From an uncultured Clostridia bacterium (GTDB lineage: Bacteria; Bacillota; Clostridia; Lachnospirales; CAG-274): 64,000 nt of DNA. Below the pieces are notes generated by a model, which saw only the letters and a program-made list of their open reading frames with translations, ran no database searches and was not told the DNA's origin. The stretch is taken from positions 26,290-90,289 of the forward strand of contig CATLIG010000006.1 of the NCBI GenBank assembly GCA_949948985.1. Direction: 5' to 3'. The number at the start of each line of letters is the position of its first letter. The stretch's first letter is position 1. The position numbers and the translations under genes were made by a program. Shown here one piece after another: positions 9,671 through 19,061 of this stretch.

Positions 9671-9802
9671 TATTCAAAACCACCACAATAACCCAGACAG
9701 ATATTTTTTCATTATACTTTACCTGATTTCATTGAAATACTATGCTTCGTTTAACAAAAAAATTCTTATCAATCGTCATCACGGTGGTTTTGAGCAGTTC
9801 TG
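9671..9802. repeat. Family B inverted-repeat element, copy 1
   Basis: Ends TTCAAAACCACCACAATAAC and, inverted, CTCAAAACCACCGTGATGAC. The interior matches the 47.4 kb copy (CTGTCTGGGT..., TATTTCAA..., AAAGTATAAT). It fills most of the gap between the dapF/SCP2 operon and the NHL-SLH gene. Confidence 0.65.
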
Positions 9803-9926
9803 ATAAATATTGAACCGTTAAGGAGAGAAAACTTATTTTTGGTTCATAATTTATATTATTCAAAATTAAAAATTTTGTGATTGGCAAATTTTTTTACAAG
9901 CAGGATAATATATTTTAAATACTTTT

Positions 9927-11375
9927 CTATATATACAAAAAGATTTTATATAGCATATCAGCAGCCTGACCTCTCGTAATTTCCTCTTTAGGATTAATAC
10001 AGCCATTTTCATCAAAACTCATAATTTTTTTAGCAACCGCCCAGTCAATAGCATCAGCCGCCCAATCGGCAACATCACCTTTATCTTTGTATACAGCATA
10101 ATTATTGTAATCTGTCGTTTTTTCATTAATAAATCTGTAAATCATAGTAATCGCTTCCTGACGTGTAATATTATCGTCAGGCAAAAAATTTCCATCACCT
10201 GTTCCTTTAATCCATCCGTCCTCAAAAGCCTCGCCTATATGTGAAAAATATGGACTGTCTTTATCAATATCTTTAAAATCATGACTTCCTGATATAATAA
10301 GACTGCAATCATACATTTTTTTCATATTACACATAGAAACTGCCATCATCTCTCGGGTTATCTTGTCATCAGGATGAAATTTGCCATCATCATAGCCTTC
10401 CATAACATTAAACCCACACATATTTTTTATAGCCTCAAAATAAACATTACTTTCAGGCACATCAGAAAAAACTTTAGTTTTTGTATCCAAAGAAAAAATT
10501 ATACCGGCGAAGACATCAGAAACAAAAACTTTATTTTTATCAATAGCAATTCCTCTTGGAGAAACCGGCCATGTTTTACTGTCACTGCTTTCAACGAGAG
10601 TAGTAACAATTCCTTCTGATATTTTACGAATCGCTCCATTTCCCGTATCAGCGACATAAATTACATTGTTATCATCAACAGCAATTCCCTGAGGTGATGA
10701 AAATTCTGCATTCTCAGCTTTTCCGTTTGAAAATCCTTCTTTTCCTCCTGAAACAACTAACATTTCACCATTTTTAATCATACATATTCTATGATTTCCA
10801 CTGTCGGCAACATACATAATACCATCTTTAAAAAACAAACCTGTAGGTTCATTAAACCCCTCTGCCCAAACAGATATATTATCATCTTTATCCAAACAAT
10901 AAATAACATTTTTTCCTGTGTCTGAAACATAAATATTTCCTTTATCATCCACGGCAAGTCCCGTAGGGGTTTCAAATTCATTTTCAGAAGAATAAACCTT
11001 ACCATTTGAAATATAGCGTATAACGTGATTATCACTATCGCTGACAACCCATCCGTCAGAAAAAGGAATAATTCCCCATGGCGATGAGAAGAGTGCTTTT
11101 AGAGAAGTATCATCTTTATACCCTCCAACAGGAATACCATCTTCTCCTTTAGATGTAATCCGACCCGCAATAATCGTATCTTCACCATTTTTAATTTTTC
11201 TGACAACATTCTCAAAAACATCTGTCACAACAATGTATCCGTCTTTATCCAGAGTAATTCCCGATAATGCGCCAAATCCACCGCACACAAACTGAGGTTC
11301 AGCATTCAGGATTACCCCTGTACAACAAAAAGCAACACAAAAACTAAGAATACCACAAATTAGTTTACGTTTCAT
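9927..11375 (-). CDS. NHL-repeat surface protein with C-terminal SLH domains
   Basis: 482 residues with an N-terminal signal (MKRKLICGILSFCVAFCCTG...). Residues 30-300 hold about five NHL beta-propeller blades with repeated signatures such as SGITLDKDGYIVVTDVFENV, PTGLAVDDKGNIYVSDTGKN and PQGIAVDDNNVIYVADTGNG. Three S-layer homology segments follow (GYDDGKFHPDDKITREMMAV, GTGDGNFLPDDNITRQEAIT, INPKEEITRGQAADMLYKIF). SLH domains anchor proteins to pyruvylated secondary wall polymer, so the propeller is displayed on the cell surface. Its ligand is unknown. RBS AAGGAA. It is the last gene of a surface/signalling block, 290 bases downstream of the cyclase. Confidence 0.88.
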   Translation of the reverse strand: MKRKLICGILSFCVAFCCTGVILNAEPQFVCGGFGALSGITLDKDGYIVVTDVFENVVRKIKNGEDTIIAGRITSKGEDGIPVGGYKDDTSLKALFSSPWGIIPFSDGWVVSDSDNHVIRYISNGKVYSSENEFETPTGLAVDDKGNIYVSDTGKNVIYCLDKDDNISVWAEGFNEPTGLFFKDGIMYVADSGNHRICMIKNGEMLVVSGGKEGFSNGKAENAEFSSPQGIAVDDNNVIYVADTGNGAIRKISEGIVTTLVESSDSKTWPVSPRGIAIDKNKVFVSDVFAGIIFSLDTKTKVFSDVPESNVYFEAIKNMCGFNVMEGYDDGKFHPDDKITREMMAVSMCNMKKMYDCSLIISGSHDFKDIDKDSPYFSHIGEAFEDGWIKGTGDGNFLPDDNITRQEAITMIYRFINEKTTDYNNYAVYKDKGDVADWAADAIDWAVAKKIMSFDENGCINPKEEITRGQAADMLYKIFLYI

Positions 11376-11668
11376 TTATAATTCCTTCTTTCATTTATCG
11401 TCCGGTAATTTATTTATAACAATCCTAATAAAACCGCTCAATAATTTTAAAAAACTACATATACATATTAACATTAAATCTGTTAAATAACCTGCGTAAT
11501 AACAATTAGCAAAAAATTTTTCATCAAACAAAGCATAACCTTTATATTGACTTTTTAATTACTTACAAAAAATCAGTCAAAGCATAATATAAAAAGATTT
11601 GTTAAACTGTATTATGTATATATTAAACCAGTCTGCTATACATTATCTGAGTTTCTCTAAATAATATA

Positions 11669-13480
11669 TTAAAAATCCTTTAACCCGTCAAGAGTTAATA
11701 TTTCAAATCCGTCTGATTTTCCTTTAAGCTTTATTTCTGTTCCAAGAGATGTTGTTTTTATTCTTTCGCCTAAAGCATCAGCTACCGCACGGCTTATGTA
11801 AATTTTTCCGGCAGGAGCATTTGCCTCAAGACGAGCGGCGGTATTTACTGTATCTCCGATAGCGGTAAAATCCATACGCATTTCCGCACCTATATTTCCA
11901 ACGACAGCGCTTCCGCAGTGTACACCTATTCCAAAAGAAACTGTTTTTCCATAAGCTTTCAGAAGTTCCTCTGAAAGAGCTTTAGAACCTTCCGCCATAT
12001 CAATTGCCGCTTTACAGGCCTTCATTATATAATCTTCCTGACTTAACGGAGCATTCCATATAGCCATAGTACAGTCACCAACAAATTTATCAAGGGTTCC
12101 TTGATTTTTCATAACGCATTTAGTTGTAAGTGTCAAATACCTGTTCAATATCTCAACCACTTCTGGAGGAGTCAAAGCCTCGCTCATTGTTGTAAATCCT
12201 CTTATATCAACAAATAAAACAGCAATATCAGTAAGTTTCCCCCCAAGACCAAGAGAATCCGTTCCCTCTCTCATAAGTTCGTTTATAACAGCAGGGTCGA
12301 CATATCGTTTAAAAGTATCTGTAATCTTTCTCTTTTCAATAGCCGCCGCAATATAATTAACAAGCATAGAAATAATATATAATACGGTTACGGAAAGCGG
12401 AATCCACATAGAATGTAAAACAACACCCTCTGAATAAGCGTAAAGACATAAACCAAACCAGCCTCCCGATACAGCAAGCCATACGATAGTGGCTAAAATA
12501 ACCTTTCTGTCATAAAAAAACATAGCGCATAAAAGTGAAATTAAAAATAATGCCGCAATCTGAATGTTTTCATCAAATTCAGATACACTTTTTCCCGCCA
12601 TAAAAGACGCTATCGCGTTTGCCTGAATTTCAACACCATACATAGGTTCCGCCCTGTCAATAGATGTAATATACTGGTCTTGAAGACCGGCAGCATACGG
12701 ACCTATAAGCACAACTTTATCAGCAAAATAATCTTCTGGTATTTCACCGCTTAAAATATCTGCCACAGAAATACCATCACTAAAACCTCCGGGCAAAGAA
12801 GTATATGGGAGGTAATAAAAACCATTTTTGTCTGTTTTCGGCATTGGATTTGGCTCAATGCCTTTTATCTCGCAATATTTATTATATATTACCCACGCAA
12901 ATGAATTTATTTTTTCATTACTGTCAGGTAACTGCAGCCACATAAGACCATGCCGAACAACACCATCATTATCATGTGTAGCATTAATATGACCTTGAGC
13001 TGTTACGTTTCTCAATTCATCATAAACCTTGTCATAACTTTTAGCTAAAAAACGCTCCAAATGAAGACTGTCATTTTCAACAACAAGTTCATCTGATAAA
13101 ACTGCTGATTCCGCCAAGACAACATTTCCGCCGTTTTCGGCTGCCTGTACTAAAGCGGCATCAGCAAACTCATTATCCGAATTTCCTATATACTGTACGT
13201 CTATTGCGATAACTGCAGGTTTTGCGTTAGGATTTGAATTAAGTATTTCTATTACCTGAGCCATAATATCACGGCTCCACGGAAGAGGACCTATTTCCTC
13301 AAGAGCCTTTTGATCAATTCCAATAACCGTTATTTCGCCATTTTGAGCTTCCGACTTGTGATATATAGAATCTGATAATAAATTATCTAAATTGTATAAT
13401 ACATTACTCCACGCTAAAAAAGTCAGAATTATTACAGGTAAAAATATTACTATATATTTTCGCAGCTTATAATTTATCAT
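11669..13480 (-). CDS. CHASE2-domain membrane adenylate cyclase (class III)
   Basis: 603 residues. One N-terminal membrane helix (YIVIFLPVIILTFLAWSNV) precedes an extracellular CHASE2 sensor (about 35-310; GEITVIGIDQKALEEIGPLPWS..., DKVVLIGPYAAGLQDQYIT). Three helices then lead to a class III cyclase domain from residue ~415. Metal-binding aspartates sit in VLFVDIRGFTTMSE and DKFVGDCTMAIW; the transition-state Asn and Arg are in GDTVNTAARLE. Substrate-contact positions (Lys of DKFVGD and the Thr of DFTAIGD) fit ATP better than GTP, an inference from CyaC-like enzymes. The ATG at 13480 has GGGGG upstream and is chosen over the ATG at 13495. It probably makes cAMP in response to an envelope signal. 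Confidence 0.9.
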   Translation of the reverse strand: MINYKLRKYIVIFLPVIILTFLAWSNVLYNLDNLLSDSIYHKSEAQNGEITVIGIDQKALEEIGPLPWSRDIMAQVIEILNSNPNAKPAVIAIDVQYIGNSDNEFADAALVQAAENGGNVVLAESAVLSDELVVENDSLHLERFLAKSYDKVYDELRNVTAQGHINATHDNDGVVRHGLMWLQLPDSNEKINSFAWVIYNKYCEIKGIEPNPMPKTDKNGFYYLPYTSLPGGFSDGISVADILSGEIPEDYFADKVVLIGPYAAGLQDQYITSIDRAEPMYGVEIQANAIASFMAGKSVSEFDENIQIAALFLISLLCAMFFYDRKVILATIVWLAVSGGWFGLCLYAYSEGVVLHSMWIPLSVTVLYIISMLVNYIAAAIEKRKITDTFKRYVDPAVINELMREGTDSLGLGGKLTDIAVLFVDIRGFTTMSEALTPPEVVEILNRYLTLTTKCVMKNQGTLDKFVGDCTMAIWNAPLSQEDYIMKACKAAIDMAEGSKALSEELLKAYGKTVSFGIGVHCGSAVVGNIGAEMRMDFTAIGDTVNTAARLEANAPAGKIYISRAVADALGERIKTTSLGTEIKLKGKSDGFEILTLDGLKDF

Positions 13481-14050
13481 TTGTTTATCCCCCATATGTA
13501 TTCAAAGAAACACTATAGCAAAAAAATATAACAGCTGTATATTTTAATAGAAGTCAGCAAATTATTTTATTAGACATATTCAATAATCTCTATAGTCGTC
13601 CATAGAAACCAACTTTAAAAACCCGTGGTGATGCTCACCCCTGTAACTCCTTTAAAAATGGTTTAATCCTAAACTTTATAATACAAATCATATGATTTGC
13701 TATTAATAATTTGAATTATCAGAAAATTTAATTATTGTCGTATTTTTTTCAAATCTAAATTTTTAAATTATCGGTAAACTCAAATTTTACCAAATTTTTC
13801 ATATTTCTATTTTTAAGTTTTTTGCCACGGTTTTTAAAAATTGATTTCCGTGATCAGATTGCCGAACAAATCTGTTATTTTACCATAAAAATTTTACAAA
13901 TTGGCATAATCAGGGAAACGCTGACCTAACAGCATAAAATATTTTATACCTTTAAATCAGCGTTCCCCTATATACACAGTAATATCTGCCGCCGTATATA
14001 TAATTAAAAATTTTGTTAATAACCATAATTATTCACAAAATTTTTAATAT
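13481..14050. other. Intergenic gap with repeat remnants
   Basis: No gene seen. Around 13595-13680, read in reverse, TGGTTTAATCCTAAAC-type sequence with a GGGGTGAGCAT core resembles 24.78-24.86 kb (ATTAAACCC..., GGGTGTGAGCAATCC, TTTTTAAAAATTGGTTTCTG). It is likely a decayed copy of the same repeat. Confidence 0.45.
13912..13969. repeat. 58-base imperfect palindrome with AACGCTGA ends
   Basis: AGGGAAACGCTGA at the left pairs with TCAGCGTTCCCCT at the right with one mismatch, and the centre AAAATATTTT is itself palindromic. The hairpin at 54222-54289 shares the AACGCTGA...TCAGCGTT ends. Confidence 0.6.
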
Positions 14051-14115
14051 GAAACAATAAAAGACATCTTTAATATATAAAATTTACTTGTTCATTCTTT
14101 TATTGTTTCGCTGTA
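14051..14115. repeat. Family A repeat, copy 2
   Basis: GAAACAATAAAAGACATC on the left, GTTCATTCTTTTATTGTTTC on the right, ending close to the FecR gene stop. It is a shorter copy than the 100-base versions. Confidence 0.6.
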
Positions 14116-14135
14116 ATAATCAATCTTTCTAAAAT

Positions 14136-16118
14136 TTAATTTTCATCAATGTCTTCAGGCATATCGCCAACATCATTATGCTCAATTACATTGTTATTGT
14201 TCAGCTGACCTCCGTTAAGAGAAATAATTCCATTATTGTTAAAGTTTCCAAATACATCGAAAATCCCCTCAAGATTAATAGTTCCGCTGTTTACAAAAGA
14301 AGAACTCTCTGTAGCCACAGAGTCTTTGCAAATTATAATTTCACTGTTTCCATTGTTATTTAAAGTTCCATCAATAGTAAGCTGACCATTAAATGCTATT
14401 TTGCCATTATTGACTATTGAACCGTTATCACAAATAGTCGTATTTCCGTTAAAAATAATTTCCGAATTATTATTAATATCACATTCAATCATAATATCGT
14501 TATTTACTTCTATCACATCAATAGAATTGTTATTCACAGCATTAACTATATCATCTTCCGAAGCATTTGTAAGAATAAGACGATATGTCGAGGCGTTTCC
14601 ATGTTTTGACACTTCGCAGTTTATACCATTATCGGTATCTACTATTGTTCCTGTTCCATTATTCGCAATAACCGAACCCTCAACTCTTCCGGTATTATTA
14701 AACGTACCATTGTTTGTGAAAAAGCCTTTATTTAAAATATTTGCACTTGAATTCAGTGTACCGTTATTTAAAACTGAACATAACCTATTAATTATAAAAT
14801 CACCAGAAATATTTAACACAACATTTTTCGGAATAACCAAAACTACACTTGTAAGACCGCTTATTTTTAATTCCACAGTCCCCGTTACATTTACTTCTTT
14901 TACATCCCAGCGTTCTAAAGCCTTTTGAAGTGTTTTTACACTTGGGCTTTCAAGATTCACAACGCTACCGTCAGGAATCTCCTGATCAGTTGTTTCTTCG
15001 GTTAATTCTTCAGTCTCTGTATCCGTAGTACTTTCAGTTGTTTCTTCTGTTTGTTTTTCTGTATCTGTAGTACTTTCAGTTGTTTCTTCTGTCTGTTTTT
15101 CTGTATCTGTAGTACTTTCAGTTGTTTCTTCTGTCTGTTTTTCTGTATCTGTAGTACTTTCAGTTGTTTCTTCTGTCTGTTTTTCTGTATCTGTAGTACT
15201 TTCAGTTGTTTTTTCGTCACTCGAATATTTTTTGGTTGTTGATTCAGTAATATTTTCCGTTTCTGTTAAATCTGTAGTATCTTCTGTTAAAATTTCTGTT
15301 TCTGTAACTTTGGGTCTTGAAGAAGAATGACGTGAAGGACCTTTTTTTACTGAAGAATCATTCAAATTATTTTTATTTTCCTCACTGGCATCATTATTTT
15401 TATCAGAAACATTTGATATTATCTTAGAAACTGAAAGACCGCTTTCCTCAGAAATACGTTCTTGAAGCTCCGGACTTTTTGCTATTTCTTCCATAGCAAA
15501 ATCCGGAATATCCTCTTCCGAAAATTTCTTTGCGGTAACAGAAGCCTCCCCGCCTTCGGCTGAAACCTCAGAAACCGCCATTTCCCCTGCGGAAACATTA
15601 ATATTTTTTACATTGCCTGTTTTTGGGTCTGTAGCAGTAACATTAACCTTTCCGTCAAGTATATATACTTCTGAAACATTTTCATCAACATTTCTTATAA
15701 TTCCCGAAGTACCTCTGATTCCCGTAACCATTGTTGAAGTTCTTATATTAAGACTTTCATTTGACGCTAAAGGAGATGTTATATTAAAAAATACATTTCC
15801 TGATTTAAGACATACTTGAAGCTGATTACCGGATTGTCTTATTTCAGCGGAAGACGATTGGTCAAGTTTAGCGGCTTTTGATGAATCAAGAGAAAGATAC
15901 GCATAACTTTTACCGCCTGTCGACACTGTATATCCACTGAATAATCTCATACCGTTTGACGCTGTTACAGCACTTCCGTTTTTACTTTTTACACTTACAG
16001 TACCTTGGATATTATTAAGGCGTATAGTAGAGGCTGTATTATCTGCCGCATATATAAAAAGACAATTTGAAAATATCATAGCAATAATAATAAATACAGA
16101 TAGAATTTTAGATTTCAT
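14136..16118 (-). CDS. Secreted FecR-domain surface protein with Thr-rich stalk
   Basis: 660 residues from ATG 16118, which starts the signal peptide MKSKILSVFIIIAMIFSNCL and has GGGG upstream; the earlier ATG at 16145 lies inside the preceding gene. Residues 25-190 form a FecR-like domain (NIQGTVSVKSKNG, LSLDSSKAAKLDQSSSAEIR, STMVTGIRGTSGII, VYILDGKVNV). A Ser/Thr-rich stalk follows, with five 14-residue repeats TESTTDTEKQTEET, likely glycosylated. The C-terminal ~270 residues are rich in Asn-Asn-Gly turns (NNGTLNSSANILNKGFFTNN), suggesting a beta-helix. No LPXTG or SLH anchor is seen. It overlaps the upstream HD-GYP gene by 11 bases and is therefore likely coupled in translation. Confidence 0.82.
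   Translation of the reverse strand: MKSKILSVFIIIAMIFSNCLFIYAADNTASTIRLNNIQGTVSVKSKNGSAVTASNGMRLFSGYTVSTGGKSYAYLSLDSSKAAKLDQSSSAEIRQSGNQLQVCLKSGNVFFNITSPLASNESLNIRTSTMVTGIRGTSGIIRNVDENVSEVYILDGKVNVTATDPKTGNVKNINVSAGEMAVSEVSAEGGEASVTAKKFSEEDIPDFAMEEIAKSPELQERISEESGLSVSKIISNVSDKNNDASEENKNNLNDSSVKKGPSRHSSSRPKVTETEILTEDTTDLTETENITESTTKKYSSDEKTTESTTDTEKQTEETTESTTDTEKQTEETTESTTDTEKQTEETTESTTDTEKQTEETTESTTDTETEELTEETTDQEIPDGSVVNLESPSVKTLQKALERWDVKEVNVTGTVELKISGLTSVVLVIPKNVVLNISGDFIINRLCSVLNNGTLNSSANILNKGFFTNNGTFNNTGRVEGSVIANNGTGTIVDTDNGINCEVSKHGNASTYRLILTNASEDDIVNAVNNNSIDVIEVNNDIMIECDINNNSEIIFNGNTTICDNGSIVNNGKIAFNGQLTIDGTLNNNGNSEIIICKDSVATESSSFVNSGTINLEGIFDVFGNFNNNGIISLNGGQLNNNNVIEHNDVGDMPEDIDEN
15019..15215 (-). 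repeat. 42-base tandem repeats encoding a Thr/Glu stalk
   Basis: Four complete 42-base units at 15019, 15061, 15103 and 15145 plus a partial fifth from 15187. They are nearly identical at the nucleotide level, with single changes such as tatcc/tatct and tttg/ctg. Each unit encodes 14 residues of the FecR protein stalk, so length changes stay in frame. Confidence 0.9.
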
Positions 16119-17571
16119 TTTTATTCCCCACTTTCCATGCTTCACTCTCTTTAAATAAAATAATCAGTTCTTTATCAAGGCATCCTTCATCAGCCATATT
16201 CATAAGAACCTCAAAAGCTCTTTCCACTGACATAGGCTTTTTATAAGGTCTGTCTCTGGCCGTCAGCGCATCAAATATATCAAGTATTGTTAAAAGCCTT
16301 ACCTGATAAGGTATTCCCTCAGCTTTTATATGCATAGGATAACCTGTTCCGTCAAGATATTCATGATGAGCACTTGCCCAGCCGGGTACATTTTTATATC
16401 CCCGTCCAAAAGTCATTTGACTTAATATCCTTGCTGTCATAACAACGTGTTCTTCCATAATTCTGCGTTCATTTTTTGTAAGAGTTCCTTTTCTGATTGT
16501 AAGTGCCTCATACTCATCTTCTGTAAGCCATGAAACAGTCCTCCCATTTTCATCTTTAAAAGTCCTTTTACGTATTTCACCTATTTTTTTCAGAAGTTCT
16601 TCTGTAAGAAATTCTACGCTGTTAACTTTTTTAATTATTCCATGAGCAGACTCAATCAATAAAATGTTTTTTTCAAATTTCTCACGTGTTATTTCTTTTT
16701 TTGCAAAATTAAGCTGGTTAAGAATTTTTATAATTCTGAGACGCTGAAACACATTATGCTCCATATGTCCAAGTCTTGTGGCTTTATTCATAATATCAAT
16801 AGGAATCAAAAGTTTTCCTATATCATGAAGCCAAATTGTCATAATAAATTCTTTTTCACCTTCTTCCGTCATTCTCAGAAGATGTTTAGTATCTCTGAGC
16901 CATTTTAAAAACTTTTTTCCATATCTTGCCATATTATGTGTATGATTTGAATTATACGGCGTACGTGCGTCAATAGCCATTGAAGTAACTTGAATAAATG
17001 ATTCCAAAAGTTTCATTGTTTCATGACTGTAGTTAAGATTAGTCAGTCTGATTGCCGCCTGTGACGCCAAAGACCGTATAACCTGCTCACATTCTTTAGG
17101 AAAAGAAACAATATTTCCGTTTTCATCTTTTGCGTTTATTAGTTGCAAAACACCTATAATTTCGTCTTTATCATCCGTCATTGGAACAACAAGCATTGAT
17201 ACTGTACGATACCCTGTCATTTTGTCATATTTACGAGGTCCTGAAAAATCAAATCGTGGGTCGTTGTATACATCTGACACATTTATAATCGATTTTTCAA
17301 TTGCCGATTTTGCGCATACATTTTCTTTTAAAAGCGGAACAGATGGCAAATCAATTATTTCACCGTTTCCTCCTCTGTCTATATTCTGTGAAAGAGTAAC
17401 CATTATATGAAACTCAAGAGTTTTATTTTTTAAAGTATATAAAGTTCCACCATCACATTCTGTAAGCTCCATAGCGGTATCAAGTATTATACGTAATAGA
17501 TGATCACTGTCACTGTCGGCAGATAAAGCGATTCCTATATTCAAAAGCTTTTCCGCATCAGGCATCTTCAT
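16108..17571 (-). CDS. GAF domain plus HD-GYP cyclic nucleotide phosphodiesterase
   Basis: 487 residues. An N-terminal GAF domain (about 10-185; DGGTLYTLKNKTLEFHIMV, VSDVYNDPRFDF, VVPMTDDKDEIIGVLQLINA) likely binds a small ligand. An HD-GYP domain follows, with HDIGKLLIP, an insertion, then AHHEYLDGTGYPMHI and LDIFDALTARDRPYKKP. These motifs predict c-di-GMP hydrolysis. ATG 17571 overlaps the TGA of the MBL gene (ATGA, 4 bases). A GTG nine bases earlier is too close to the Shine-Dalgarno sequence. Tight overlaps on both sides show that MBL, HD-GYP and FecR genes form one operon. Confidence 0.9.
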   Translation of the reverse strand: MKMPDAEKLLNIGIALSADSDSDHLLRIILDTAMELTECDGGTLYTLKNKTLEFHIMVTLSQNIDRGGNGEIIDLPSVPLLKENVCAKSAIEKSIINVSDVYNDPRFDFSGPRKYDKMTGYRTVSMLVVPMTDDKDEIIGVLQLINAKDENGNIVSFPKECEQVIRSLASQAAIRLTNLNYSHETMKLLESFIQVTSMAIDARTPYNSNHTHNMARYGKKFLKWLRDTKHLLRMTEEGEKEFIMTIWLHDIGKLLIPIDIMNKATRLGHMEHNVFQRLRIIKILNQLNFAKKEITREKFEKNILLIESAHGIIKKVNSVEFLTEELLKKIGEIRKRTFKDENGRTVSWLTEDEYEALTIRKGTLTKNERRIMEEHVVMTARILSQMTFGRGYKNVPGWASAHHEYLDGTGYPMHIKAEGIPYQVRLLTILDIFDALTARDRPYKKPMSVERAFEVLMNMADEGCLDKELIILFKESEAWKVGNKNEI

Positions 17572-18359
17572 ATAATCCACACCTCTTCCTGCTTTCCCAA
17601 TTCACACTTAGGATAATGGGTACTTAACTGTTTTGATATATTATCAAGTATTTCGTCTGTTTCATTAATATCAAAGTGTACAATTACAGTATGTTTAGCA
17701 TTACAATTTTCTCCAAGCTCAGCCGCGTCTAACCACGTATTGTGCCCCCATCCCTTTTTATTTGGAAAATCACATTCCCTGTACATTCCATCGCAAAACA
17801 ATATGTCACAGTCTTTAGCGAATTCTATAAGTTCATGTTCAGATTTTTCATCAAGCTCACAATCCACCGCGTAAACAATTGTTTTATTTCCGTCAGAAAT
17901 TTTAAAATGAGTTACTCCTCCCGGATGATTTCCCTCAAGAGTATCCACTTTAATATTTCCAATAAAAAATGAACCCGAAATATTATGAAATTTCATTTTC
18001 GACGAAAGCTGTTCCAAAAACACCGACCATAGAGGCGGAGAATATAATCTCTCAAGCATTTTCTGACAACCCTCATTATTTCTTGGCGTCATATAAAAAT
18101 GAGTATATACATCACTGTTATTAAGACATTTACATAACCCAAGACCCATTATGTGGTCGGCATGAGAGTGACCTATAAGAATATGTATATGATTTGACAA
18201 ATTTTTTAAGTTCAGTATTCCTGTCCCTGCATCAAATAATATAACTTCCTCTTCTGTTTCCACAAGAACACATAAAGTATCACCGCCATATTTTTTAAAT
18301 TGTTGTCCCGTAATCGGAACAGAACCCCTGACTCCTAATAAACTTATTTTCCATGCCAA
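17568..18359 (-). CDS. MBL-fold metallohydrolase, cyclic phosphodiesterase-like
   Basis: 264 residues if started at the TTG at 18359, which has GGAGGGAG eight bases upstream and places the family motif ISLLGVRGSVP at the N-terminus; the longer open frame adds a hydrophobic stretch without RBS support. Motifs: YGGDTLCVLVETEEEVILFD, then the metal site IGHSHADHIMGLGLC, AVDCELD and a late histidine IVHFD. The VRGSxP...YGGxTxCV opening resembles phosphoribosyl or nucleotide cyclic phosphodiesterase-type MBL enzymes, so a cyclic nucleotide substrate is plausible but not shown. First gene of the MBL-HD-GYP-FecR operon. Confidence 0.8.
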   Translation of the reverse strand: MAWKISLLGVRGSVPITGQQFKKYGGDTLCVLVETEEEVILFDAGTGILNLKNLSNHIHILIGHSHADHIMGLGLCKCLNNSDVYTHFYMTPRNNEGCQKMLERLYSPPLWSVFLEQLSSKMKFHNISGSFFIGNIKVDTLEGNHPGGVTHFKISDGNKTIVYAVDCELDEKSEHELIEFAKDCDILFCDGMYRECDFPNKKGWGHNTWLDAAELGENCNAKHTVIVHFDINETDEILDNISKQLSTHYPKCELGKQEEVWII

Positions 18360-18482
18360 AAGAACTCCCTCCAAAAAACATCTAAATAATAATATATTTA
18401 TAATAGTCAAAAAAATTATTAAAATAGAATTCAATCTACCGCTTATAAAATTTTTTATATAAAAATATCCGTTGTCTTTTAA

Positions 18483-18518
18483 TAACTAAATTATACCAAA
18501 TTTAGTTACTAAATTCAA
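18483..18518 (-). promoter_or_regulatory. Promoter with overlapping perfect inverted repeat (putative operator)
   Basis: Minus strand TTGAAT (18513-18518), 17-base spacer, TATAAT (18490-18495) preceded by TGG. A perfect 10-base inverted repeat TAACTAAATT/AATTTAGTTA with a 6-base centre (18483-18508) covers the -10 box, and a third ACTAAATT follows at 18508-18515. The arrangement suggests repressor binding in front of the MBL-HD-GYP-FecR operon. Confidence 0.6.
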
Positions 18519-18613
18519 TACATAAACTGAATATAAAGTCATAAAGTTTTTATCAAATATCATTTTTTTATTTTGGCTCATAAATTTTTTAATATTTGTA
18601 TATATAAAACTTT

Positions 18614-18654
18614 AGACTTTTTTCGAAATTGCTGTAAAGTTTCTAAAGAAGTCT
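18614..18654. repeat. Family E palindrome
   Basis: AGACTTTTTTCGAAATTGCT and, inverted, AGACTTCTTTAGAAACTTTA. It lies between the divergent MBL and FAD oxidoreductase genes. Confidence 0.55.
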
Positions 18655-18816
18655 TTTGTAAAAATATAACTATTTTATATTCAAAATAAATAAAATATGA
18701 TATAATAAAAATATAAAAAAATTTGATTTTTGTATATAAATATCACCTTAAAAATTATCACTATAAAATTTTTATTTATGTAAAATTAATTTGTTAAACC
18801 GCCTCAATAATTTATT

Positions 18817-18981
18817 AGACCTCCTCGGAAACTAGCAAATTTACAGATAAGTGCAGATTTTGCTGATAGGCGAAATTAAATTTTCGCCGTAATACTCGCA
18901 GTGGTATTTCAAGAAAATTTAATAAAGCATATCGTAAAAAGATGTGCTTAGATGACATTTTCTATATTTCCGAGGAGGTCT
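18817..18981. repeat. Family B-like element with AGACCTCCTCGGAAA ends
   Basis: Terminal inverted repeats AGACCTCCTCGGAAA and TTTCCGAGGAGGTCT. The interior (AAATTTTCGCCGTAAT, TATTTCAAGAAAATTTAA) matches other family B copies, notably at 47.4 kb. The right end lies about 80 bases upstream of the FAD oxidoreductase start. Confidence 0.7.
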
Positions 18982-19061
18982 ATTATAGCAATACGCAAAA
19001 TTTTCATAGAAAAGAATTACTTTTAAAGCTTATTATTTTCATTTTTTTGGGAGGAATGATT

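Noticed and set aside
13595..13680. Possible riboswitch (GGTGATG...CACCCC pattern) upstream of the cyclase
   Set aside because: It does not fit the c-di-GMP or other consensus I know, and the same sequence occurs at 24.8 kb in a repeat, so it is more simply a repeat remnant.
15002..15220. Open frames in other phases over the 42-base repeats, rich in Lys/Gln or Phe/Cys
   Set aside because: They arise because the repeat length is a multiple of three, which keeps all frames open; the FecR frame has the signal peptide and domain context.
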